NCBI GenBank assembly: GCA_022059125.1
Contig: JAEUWY010000002.1
Coordinates: 2,542,001 to 2,606,000 of the forward strand
Direction: 5' to 3'
DNA length: 64,000 bases
Source: Corynespora cassiicola
Taxonomy: Eukaryota > Ascomycota > Dothideomycetes > Pleosporales > Corynesporascaceae
A program made the position numbers and the translations under genes. Below are positions 14,572 to 25,559 of the stretch, one piece after another; the stretch's first letter is position 1, and each line of letters opens with the position of its first letter. The notes under the pieces are model-generated. The model searched no databases and had not been told where the DNA came from. It saw only the letters and a program-made list of their open reading frames with translations.

Positions 14572-15947
14572 GGCGCGGGGGGGGCAGACGGCGAGAGGCG
14601 GCGGCGGCGCAGGACGACGAGACGAGTTGGGGAGAGGCGGCGGACGAGGCAGAGGGCGCGGGCTCGCCGGGGCGCGGGTCGAGTGCAGAGGGAGTGGTGG
14701 GGGGGGAGCGGTGGTGGGAGCAGTGGAGGAGGAGGAGGAGGAGGTGGTGGTGGTGGTGACAGCCGGTTCAGCTGTGACGCAGTTAATTCGCGAACTTGGG
14801 CATTCCGAATTGCGCCGCTGGACCGTCTCGCGGGGCGTGGAGGGAGGCAGAGGGCCGTCGAGAGGCGGCAGCGGGAAGCAAGGCGTCGGGGCGGCAGGCT
14901 CGCAGGCTCGCAGGCAGAGGGAGGGAGAGGGCGCGCGGGCTGGGCCTCGAGGCCGTCTGACGATGGGCCTGCGGGGGAAGAGTTACCGTGCGTGCCACGA
15001 AAGCGAGGCTGCGACAGCGAGGGGCGGCCGCGGAAACGCAAGACGGGGCGCCGGCGGGCTCGGGCGATGGAGAGCGGCCACAAGCAGAGGGAGCGCAGAC
15101 GGGGCGCAGAGGCAGACGAGGTGAAGGGGAGCAAAAATGTATCGTTAGGAGTCCAACGGGTGCTTGTCGTCAGCCAGCCTGCCCAGGTGCCAGGTGCCAG
15201 GCCACAGGCCACTTGGGCTCTGCCCGCCGAAACGGGACTAGCGCCGCCGCCGCCCGCCACCTGAGCTACACCATCCACACATGCACCCCCCGTCCGCCTG
15301 CCCGTCCACGCCGTCCGCTCCCTCTGCACCACCCACCGCGCCCAGCCGCCGCCCGCGTCCTGCTCTCCTGCGTGCCTCGTGCCTTGTCTGCCTCTGCGAC
15401 AAAACACCTGTTCGACGCCGCGCCGTGGAGCTGGACGCGGCTGCCGGCCTGCTGCGCCACCGCGTTGGGCTGGACCTGTAACGCTGGCCCAACTTGGCTC
15501 GCAACAACCGGACAGGCTCCCTCAAAGGGCTCGACGGCTCAAAGAACCACCTCGTCCGTCTCGTCAGCGCCGCCGGAGATGAGCCGCCCATTCGATGCCA
15601 TTGCTGCTCTGCTGCAGCCCTCGCACTCCGCTGTCCGTCTGTCCCCATTGGGCCATCGCCGGGGCTGGGAAATGAACATGTAGCACCTTCGTCAGATTGC
15701 CTGCCGCGACCGACGGCCGTCTGTGACCGTCGCCATCTGCGAGAGACCCGTGCCTTTGCATTGAGCTGCCTTCTACTAGAGCCAGAGCCAGACCCTGCAA
15801 TGCCTCGGCCATCACTGGCAAAATCACAACAAAGAGGCGCTGCCGAGCTTCCGTTTCAAGCGTGTGATTGTCATCTACAAACGCGTACGCAGACAAGGAA
15901 TCTTTCGTAACAAATAGGTCATAGGTAACAGAAAAGCCGCATCTAAA

Positions 15948-15969
15948 CAACAACAACAACAACAACAAT
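15948..15969. repeat. CAA trinucleotide microsatellite
   Basis: Seven perfect CAA units between YAK1 and sidA, in non-coding sequence. Confidence 0.8.
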
Positions 15970-16289
15970 GGGCAAACGTGAAAATCTCAGTGCCGAGCAG
16001 TGATGAAAATCAAAGGCCTCCCCAACTCCAAACGTGCTGGCACCCGGCAAGAAGCCACACTTGTCAGCCTCCCCGTGTTGCCAGCCTCGCCCGTACGTCA
16101 TCGACCCATCTCACCAAACAAGACTCCCTCGGCCCGGGAAGAATACAAAGGTGCGAACGTGCTCAGTAAAGACTGTCATCCGGGAGAAGATCAGTGCGAG
16201 CATCCGGGCCCCAGTCATCAATGGGCCCATCTCCGACATGGCAGACGGCTGCGTTGGGCTGACGAAGCAACACGCCGCTAGCCTCCCAA

Positions 16290-16306
16290 CCCCCCCCCCC
16301 CCCCCC
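16290..16306. repeat. C17 homopolymer
   Basis: Run of 17 C on the plus strand, about 55 bp beyond the sidA stop codon and so in its probable 3' UTR (G-run on the transcript). Confidence 0.8.
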
Positions 16307-16361
16307 AATCCACTCCTCCCTCTACACAAGCCGCCATTGAAGCGCGGGTTTTAACCCGCAC

Positions 16362-18144
<1,783 letters not shown>

Positions 18145-18189
18145 TTATCACAAGCCCGTCATGGTCGAGATCTTAGTGTTTGCTCACCT

Positions 18190-18198
18190 TTATCTGAT
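18190..18198 (-). promoter_or_regulatory. SreA-type iron GATA site ATCAGATAA, sidA promoter
   Basis: Exact match to ATCWGATAA read on the minus strand (TTATCTGAT on plus), about 95-102 bp upstream of the sidA ATG and in the orientation of the gene. ATCWGATAA is the known binding consensus of fungal SreA/Sre/Urbs1 GATA repressors of siderophore genes under iron sufficiency. Confidence 0.8.
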
Positions 18199-18726
18199 CC
18201 GCTCACACGAATTCCAATAAGCGCCGGCACCTTTCAATCGTCGCCGTGACCGTCTAGATATGCCTCGTTTGTGAGTGGGAAAAAATATTCCACGGCGCGC
18301 GAGCTAAAATCTGAGGCAACTCGTCAGTGGCTCACTTGGTAAATGATGACGTTGTATAGGCTTGAATCAGGCCGAGTTGTAAGTCAGTCGTGTATGCTGC
18401 ACTTACAGTAGCGATGCTCGAAGAAGGTGACGGTGAAGAAGGACCAGGTACTTGGGAGGAGTACAGAGCTTCAGTCTCTTCATTATGAGTGAGGTCGATG
18501 GCGTCCACTATTTCTGTCCAAGAGACCGGGAGGACCCGAGCTCCGCTTCCATCTCGCGGGCCCGTTTCTCTGAAGCATTCTGCAGGGTTGTCAGGAGACG
18601 GTGGTACGATGGCTCTTTTCTCCAATAGGTCCTTCCGGCCCATTCGACATGACCACAGACAGGCTTGCCGTGTGCCACGGTGGGCTGGTAGGATGGAGAC
18701 GTAGGGATCCTCAATCTAATCGCCGG

Positions 18727-18735
18727 ATCTGATAA
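18727..18735 (+). promoter_or_regulatory. SreA-type iron GATA site ATCTGATAA, distal sidA promoter
   Basis: Exact ATCWGATAA match on the plus strand, about 630 bp upstream of the sidA ATG and beyond the 3' end of the ABC transporter gene, so sidA is the only plausible target. Confidence 0.65.
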
Positions 18736-18895
18736 AAGCTTCGGAGGCAATACCGCAAGAAAGCGTTCGCCTTGGGCCCTGCCCCGGTCATGACGAAGGC
18801 AAATTTTTTTCCAGGGCCCCGCAACGCTTGCCCTGAATTGCTTTTCTGCTGTAGCGACGCGGGATGGTGTGCGACGACTTCTCGGCAGCGAGGAA

Positions 18896-18904
18896 TTATC
18901 AGAT
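18896..18904 (-). promoter_or_regulatory. SreA-type iron GATA site ATCTGATAA, distal sidA promoter
   Basis: Third exact match (TTATCAGAT on plus), about 800 bp upstream of the sidA ATG. Together with the sites at 18190 and 18727 it makes a spaced array of three. Confidence 0.6.
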
Positions 18905-19626
18905 GTGATTGATTAGATTAGATGAAAATTTGCTTGCGATCTCGGACCCGGTTCGGCCTTATTGGATGTCGCCGTTCACCATCCATTTTCATTGCTCAAG
19001 GAAATGCAGGGAACGTCGGGGTACGTGCTACAGACGGGCTAGTGTGCCGTTGGTCGCTGATCCCTACACATACATCAGCCTAGCCAGCTCGCCCTGCAAG
19101 TGATGACGCAGGAGGCAGCACAACCATTCCGATCCATTCACACGCTATCCACGCAGTGTCGCTTGAGGAAAAGCCGGTTCGAGAACGTTACACAATAAGC
19201 AGGTCGACATGATCCCGCTGCGCTTGCTGCGTCATTCTCGGCAAGTTGACCAAAAAAAAGTTTCTGTCTGGCAAAGTGAGAGACCGTCTGAGTTGTCCCG
19301 AAACTTGTATGCAGGGACGGAGACGTTGCTGATTGAGGGCCTGCTCTGCCTCGTTCATCGTATACCGAGCTTTTAGCTGTGCTCGCTAGAGTCGAATGCG
19401 GTATTGGATAAAACAATTGGGAGAGGAGACAAATATGGGTAATTTCGGGGCTAATCATGACCGTCCCATGTGTCCAAGAATCGACTCCCAATGATCAACG
19501 GATAAAGCATGTGGCCACGGGATTTACCTTTTACATGATCTGATCAAACAGGGCGCCGCTGGCGCGGTACTCTAGACAGTTTTTCCATTTTCTGGATCCC
19601 ATATAGCTTAAACGGAAGATCGGCGG

Positions 19627-22600
19627 TCATTCTAATTCCTGTGCCGCAACCATAGCCGAATATATCCCCCATGATGCGACAAGTTCATCGTGTCGCCCTT
19701 GTTCAATTATTCTTCCAGCGTCAAAAACAAAAATTCGGTCTGCGTGTTGGACACTCGCTAGCCGATGGGCTATCATGATCGTGGTCCGGCCTCTAGATGC
19801 TGCAGCGATGGCTTTGCGGATGTCTCTTTCGGTTGTGGCATCCAGCTGCGATGTTGCTTCGTCTAGAAGAAGAATCTCTGGATCTCGGATGAGTGCCCTC
19901 GCAATCGCAAGTCGCTGACGTTGACCTCCGGACAGTTTGGCTCCGTGCGAGCCAATATGCTCATTGTATCCATTGGGCAGCGACATGATGAATTCGTGGA
20001 GCTCGCATTGTTTGGCGACCCTCATGATGTCGTCGGCGCTGGCTTCAACGCCAGGCTTTGCGCCGAGGCCAATATTGAACATGATGGAGCCCGGAAAGAG
20101 ATCGGGTTCTTGTTCGACAAGCGCCAGCCTTGCCCTGTGTTCCTTGACTGGGGCCTTGCTTATGTCTCGATTGTCGAGTAGCACGTGGCCGGCGGTCGGA
20201 TCAAAGAATCGCTCAATCAAATGAACGGTGCTTGACTTGCCTGCTCCACTCCTCCCAACAAAAGCAACAAATTCGCCAGGCTTGATGAGGAAGGATACGT
20301 TGTTTAAGGCGGGCACCTCGGGCCTCGTCTCGTACCGCAGACTTACGCCACGGAATTCCAGCTGGCCATGATTTGATATCGCGGGCGGCTCATTGGACGA
20401 TGCTCCTTGGGTGGCAACCAAGGTTGGCGAGGTAGAGGGAGGGGTAATGATGGAGGGTCGCTCGTCGTGCAGTGCAAAGACACTTTGCGCCCCGGTTTTC
20501 GCCCTGGTGATCTCCGGCGCCAGGCTGAAAAGTTGCCCAGCCGCTTGTGCCGAGAAGAGAAGCGCGGGTAAGACGACGAAGAACTCTCTTTGACCATAAT
20601 TCCCGCTCCGCACTTGTTTGGACCCCCACCAATAAGCTAATGCATAAACAAAATACGTAACAGACAGCGAGAAGGCTAACATGATGTTTCCCAGCACAGT
20701 GAACCGCAGACTCTCTTCGTAGGGTTTCTGCACGGCCTCTCGATATAGCTGTAACACGTCTTTTTCTCGCCCTAGTGCTGCAACTGTTTGGATTGCTGCA
20801 CATGCCTCGGAAGCAAGTGCTGCCGCGCCATTGTAAGCCGTCTGGTGCCGTTCCTCAGCTTTGGCGAGTATGCGGAGCCGGAAGAAGCCAGCGCAGAGCA
20901 TGACTGGAACTGCGCACAAGAGAACGATGGCGATTTTCCAAGCCATGATGTGGGCGAGTATGATGCCTCCCAAGACAGATGTCGAAATGGAAAAGAAGGT
21001 TCCAAGGATGACGCCTGACAAGCCACTGAGACTGGAGCTATCCATAGATAACTTCGCCATGAGCGCGTGATGCGGATTCTTGGAAAACCAAGCAAGGTCT
21101 TGGGACAGGATTGTCCGAAAAGAGACGTCCCGAACTCGAACAACCAAGTTCTCCGAGACGATTCCAAAAGCAGTGCCTCCGGAGGCGTGGGATGCAACGG
21201 CAACTATGGCCAGGATGAAGAACATGAGGCAGTAAAAAGCAACCTTGGAATTCATCTGTGGCGAGTTTGACGTGTCGTTGAGAAGCTCCACCAGGTTGCC
21301 GAAGATCAGCGCTTCTCCAATGATTACACTGCCACTCGCCATCGAGGAAACGATGCCAACGACAATGGCAGGCACTTCTTTTCGATTTAAAGACATACAC
21401 CTGCGAATAAGCTCGAAAGCATTCTTCTTCGGTTGGCCAGATGTTGCAGGGCCATCGTTCGTTCCGTTCCGCTCTGTGCCTCCGGTAACGATGTAGCCAT
21501 TCTCTTTGTGGGAGGACTGGTTGCTCGACATGACGGACGATGCACCGGAAAACGAGTGTTTCTTTTCAAACTGCAGGATGATAAGCTTCGCTGGACATTG
21601 TACCGCCAAGACAAGGAGAAAGGGAAAAAAACCACGGAACGTTTGTAGGATCTTGTTGGTGGATAATTTGACGTACCTGCTGTGCCTTGACGAGATCTGC
21701 ATATACCCCGTTCTGTCTTACTAGATCTTCGTGCTGGCCATCTTCAACCACTGAACCCTCTTTCAAAACTACGATGCGGTCAGCATCCTTGACAGTGGCA
21801 AGCCGATGCGCTATGATGATGGTGGTTCGGCTCGAGGCAAGAGAGCTCCGCTTGAGATTTTCCAAGACAATGGACTCGCTACCAGCGTCCATGGCACTGG
21901 TGTATTCATCCAGAAGGAGCAGGGATGGGTTGCCGACCAGTGCCCGAGCTAGAGTAATGCGCTGCTTTTGGCCTCCGGAAAGCTGAGAGTGGTGTCCCGT
22001 ACCGACACGAGTGTGGATCCCATTGGGAAGATCATTCAGGAAGTCGCAATGGGCATCGGCGGCGGCGGCCGTGCACCTGGCAAGTATTTCTTCTTCAGAA
22101 AGGTATTCGTCTTGCGGCAAGCCATGCTTGATGTTTTCGAGTATTGTCCCTGTAAATAATACGGGATGTTGCGTTACTAGCGCAATGCGGGAGCGAAGGC
22201 TGCTGATGTTGAAAGACTTCAGATCCTCTTCGCCGAGCATTACCTGCCCTACCGAGGGGTCATACAGCCGAAGGAGAAGCGCGGCGATGGTTGACTTGCC
22301 AGACCCTGAAGGCCCAACAACCCCAGTGACCTTCCCAGCCTCAAAGTGCAGGCTCAGCTCGTCAAGAACACGGACAGTGGGTCTCGCGGGGTACACAAAA
22401 GAAATGCGCTGAAGCCTAACGTCTGCCTCGAAATGCGACTTCTCGGCCGGCTGGCCCTCGGTCGAGTAAACGTCGATGTCCGACTTGGGGTGGTCCAATA
22501 TGGCAAACACGGATTGTCCGGCAGCGGCGGCTAGCGCGAAGGTTTGGATAAAGGGGCCAAAAGAGCCCACGACGAAGGAAGCGTCAAGGATTAGAAATAC

Positions 22601-23886
22601 GACGGCATAGATGGTGCCGGCTTCTGCCTCGGCATTGCGCAAGCGGTTTCCATACCAAAATGCAAGCGCATTGGCCGCATAGGCAGTGAAGTAGACACTT
22701 CCAAGCATAAGAGCACCAACGATGCTTTTTCTGATGCCTGCCCGAAGGGCTGATCGGAGATATTTCATGTGGCTTTCCGCTAATTTCTCGGATACGCCAA
22801 ATGCTTGGACCACCTGGACGGCCCTGAAGGCACTCTCAGCCACCGCCGTGGCCTGCTCAGTGAAGGCGGAAGCCTGCTTGGAATACTTGGACACTTGTTT
22901 CGTCCCACAAAAGACGATCAGGGTCATGGTAGGTATGACGGTGACGAACCTGCACACCGTTACTGACAAGACCAGGGCAGGAGGGTGAGGGGATGACGAT
23001 TGCATCCATCTAGACCTTGTCTGATTGGGCGTCTCGGCCAAGTAGCACCGAATGAATGGGGATGGTCGAGGCACTTACATGACGGCAGTAAGCCTAGGGT
23101 TCAACAGGAAGCCGACGGAAAATGCAGCCACAAAGTAGCTGATGGAGGCAATGAAGATGCCAACCTTTTCGGACGTTCTGATGGGGATTAGCCTGGAGCA
23201 ACTAGAGGATCGGAGGTAGCAGACCCCAGCTGGATGATTTGCGTCTTCTCGGTAAGGATACTGGTCATGTCCGGCGCAGTGGTATCGAAGAAGGCCATGT
23301 CCATACCTAGCGCGCGCTCCACCAAGTTTTCCCGGGTTTTGCGAGATACTCGCTCGCCAATGACGCCCCAGCATACGGACCAGCCCCAGGTGACGGCGAA
23401 GTAGGCTACTGCAACGGCCATCAGCTGCACGAGGCGGAGCTCGAGCTCTTGCTCGGGTGGGGGGAAGTTGTTGATGATCTTTCCCAGGATGACTCCGATG
23501 ATGGGGAGCGGGAGGCCTGCGGCCATGGCAAGGACCAGGCCCATGCCAAGGATTGCTCTGGATTGCCAGTCCTTCAGGGGCCGGTAGAGGGCAAAATACG
23601 AGGTTCTGAAGGGGTTCAGGCCGAGGACCTGGCGGATGAACTTGTGGCGAATGGCTATCAAATCGCGATGCCACGGTTGGGGCTGAACGGTGCCCAGCGA
23701 GGCAATGTCCACGTGCCTGTCCCACTGCGAGCTACGGGGGCGGGAGACGCCATCCTCTTCCTCCGAGTCGAGCAAAAGGTCTCTCTCGGAGCTGTCGTCA
23801 GTCAGGGGATCGGCAACTGGCTCTCCCATGTAGATGGTGGAGGCAGCTGGGCGAGGCTGTCCCGGGGCGGCGTGATTGGGGTCCAT
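19627..23886 (-). CDS. Full-size ABCB (MDR/P-glycoprotein type) ABC transporter of the siderophore cluster
   Basis: Four exons (23886-23225, 23177-23079, 22949-21677, 21570-19627) encode 1325 aa arranged TMD-NBD-TMD-NBD. First NBD: Walker A GPSGSGKST (about 467), signature LSGGQKQR (about 574), Walker B LLLLDEYTSAMD. Second NBD: Walker A GRSGAGKSS (about 1115), LSGGQRQR (about 1222), LLLDEATSQLD. Both switch histidines (IIIAHRLA, IMIAHRLA) are present, so both ATP sites look competent. The first ATG in frame is 23886 (MDPNHAAPG); an acidic, soluble 90-residue N-terminus precedes the first membrane helix. Intron 1 (47 nt) uses an unusual GTCTGC donor, but GGCTAAT and CAG are normal and the join restores KTQIIQLGTSEKVGIF. 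Placement between sidA and the NRPS, sharing a promoter with the latter, suggests siderophore export or intracellular movement. ABCB transporters such as SitT occur in Aspergillus siderophore clusters. Substrate is inferred only. Confidence 0.9.
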
Positions 23887-24364
23887 CAGCTGTCGGTGTG
23901 GCGCACTAGGGGTAGCAATGTTGGACGAGGGCGGGAGACGGCAGAGCAATGGCGGGAGACATGAAGGCTAATGTGGTTGACGGATTGAGGCCTCTTGAGG
24001 GCGCTAGGAGAAGACTGATGGCCTAAAAAGCCATGCGACTGATGCAAATGACGATGGGGGACGCATTGACCCTCCCACGGCCTCTCGCTTAGGATTTCAG
24101 GAACCGAACGGCAGGGCGTTGCGGCCGAATTGGCGCGCTGGCTCTCCTAGAGCATGCCCAGGGCGGCGGCGACGGCGACGACGGCGACGACGGCACAGAG
24201 GGCAGTCTGGTGGGCGAGATGGCGGCAGCATGCCTGGCGGCTTTAAGAGGGGCCAGGCGGGCGCACAAAGGGCGAGGCGTGCGGTGCAGGGCAGTCTGTC
24301 GGGTGCATGCAGGCAGGCGGACGGGCGGGCAGGCGGGCAGGCCCAGGGTGGAGCGTGATTTAGG

Positions 24365-24373
24365 TTATCTGAT
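24365..24373 (-). promoter_or_regulatory. SreA-type iron GATA site ATCAGATAA
   Basis: Exact consensus on the minus strand (TTATCTGAT on plus), about 480 bp upstream of the ABC transporter ATG and in its orientation. It is 54 bp from the next site. Confidence 0.7.
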
Positions 24374-24418
24374 CCGCCGGCGTGCATCCCAGGCCTCCCA
24401 GTCCCAGCCGGCGCCGTG

Positions 24419-24427
24419 TTATCAGAT
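24419..24427 (-). promoter_or_regulatory. SreA-type iron GATA site ATCTGATAA with tandem ATCTGA half-copies
   Basis: Exact consensus on the minus strand. The adjoining bases to about 24440 repeat the ATCTGA/ATCTGAT element, giving a small phased cluster of GATA-like half-sites. Confidence 0.7.
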
Positions 24428-24747
24428 GATCAGATGGTCAGATGGCGCGGGCGTGACCCGCCGGCCGAAGTCGGACGTGCCGGCCAGCTCTTGCTCCCCC
24501 AACACGACGCCTGGGAGCCCGGCGGCTGGCAGCGCCTCTGGCACAAGCAGACGCAGACGCGGACGCGGACGCGGACACGGACACTTGCAAAGAGATGGGA
24601 GCGGGAGAGAGGGCACGAGACGGCGAGGGCTGCGTGCTGGGCGCCGGGCGCTGGGCGCTGGGTGCAGGTGGGTGCTGGGTGTGCTGGGTGTGCTCGAGGG
24701 GGAGGGGGGGCCCACGCGTGTTCCTGTCGTCATGACCAAACGAGACC

Positions 24748-24800
24748 CGCCAGCAACCGCCAGCACCGCCAGCACCGCCAGCACCGCCAGCAACCGCCAG
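24748..24800. repeat. GC-rich 9-bp tandem repeat
   Basis: About six copies of a CCGCCAGCA unit, two carrying one extra A, in the divergent promoter. Non-coding. Confidence 0.75.
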
Positions 24801-25002
24801 GGCCGCCCGCCGTCAGCCCATTTCCCTCCGGATGTCCACCTGGGTGCCTCCCTAGGTACGCACGCCGGCACGGGCGCGCAGAGGCCCGCCCCGTCCGCGG
24901 ATGCCCTCCAGCCAGCCAGGCAGGCTTCGCGCGGCGCAGTGGTCGGCGGCCCTCTCTTTGCCGCCTTCCTGGCCCAGCTAGCCCCCACCAACACCAGGAA
25001 TC

Positions 25003-25011
25003 TTATCAGAT
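25003..25011 (-). promoter_or_regulatory. SreA-type iron GATA site ATCTGATAA, NRPS side
   Basis: Exact consensus (TTATCAGAT on plus), about 550 bp upstream of the NRPS ATG and so nearest to that gene. Confidence 0.7.
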
Positions 25012-25258
25012 CTTGCGGATGCATCACGCCCCGACTCGTCGTCGACGGCTCCAGCTCTTCCTCTTGTCCAAACCGCCTCTGCGGCTCGCGTGTCGCTCGC
25101 TGAAGCACCCGTCGACAGCACCGTCCGCCGCCAGAAGCCTCCTTGGCGCCGCTCCTCGCCCTCGATTCACCCTCCCGCTCCTCGTTACGTGAGCGGCCCG
25201 GGCGCCCTCCACGCCTCCCACGCCCACGCCGGCCAACAGACCTCGCTCGCTGCCCCCG

Positions 25259-25279
25259 CCAGCCAGCCAGCCAGCCAGC
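25259..25279. repeat. CCAG tetranucleotide repeat
   Basis: About five tandem CCAG units in the NRPS 5' region. Confidence 0.75.
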
Positions 25280-25364
25280 GGCAGGCCGGCGAGCCCTCAC
25301 GTGCTGCTCCGCCCCGTGAATATTCCGCCTCAGAGCACAGTTTCAACCTGTAGACGGCTACTGA

Positions 25365-25384
25365 CCAATCATTTCGTCGCAGTT
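25365..25384 (+). promoter_or_regulatory. Possible CBC:HapX site (CCAAT-N12-GTT) upstream of NRPS
   Basis: CCAAT at 25365-25369 is followed after exactly 12 bases by GTT, matching the CSAAT-N12-RWT form reported for the Aspergillus CBC:HapX iron regulator. It lies about 190 bp before the NRPS ATG. RWT is short, so a chance match is quite possible. Confidence 0.35.
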
Positions 25385-25559
25385 TCTCATCAGCGTTGGA
25401 AGCCCCTTCTTCATATACCCCGACAGTGACCTGGTGAAGCTCCAAAATCCGCATGTCCAACCTTCCTACGCTTTCCTCTGCCCCCAGACTTGCCTTCCTC
25501 TTCGCCTTGACCCCTCCTCCCGTCGCCAGTCGCCTCTTGCCTAATCCGGCATCCGCGAA

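Larger units (their letters stand above)
14572..16361. other. Long GC-rich intergenic region upstream of YAK1
   Basis: About 1.8 kb between the YAK1 start and the sidA stop. It should hold the YAK1 promoter and a long 5' leader. Purine-rich GGA/GGT tracts lie at 14690-14760, and sequence is simple and skewed to about 15130. Overlapping open frames exist on both strands but are proline/arginine-rich composition artefacts with no domain. The right half becomes ordinary intergenic sequence with a CAA microsatellite and a C17 run. Confidence 0.55.
23887..25559. promoter_or_regulatory. Divergent promoter between ABC transporter and siderophore NRPS
   Basis: 1.67 kb separating the ABC transporter ATG (23886, minus) and the NRPS ATG (25560, plus). 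It carries three exact ATCWGATAA iron-GATA sites (24365, 24419, 25003), several short GC-rich tandem repeats, and a CCAAT box at 25365-25369. Open frames on both strands are Arg/Pro/Ala-rich with no domains and are not called as genes. Confidence 0.75.

Noticed and set aside
24210..25300. Plus (297 aa) and minus (292 aa) open frames in the transporter/NRPS divergent promoter
   Set aside because: They overlap each other, are built from short tandem repeats, contain regulatory sites, and have no recognisable domain.
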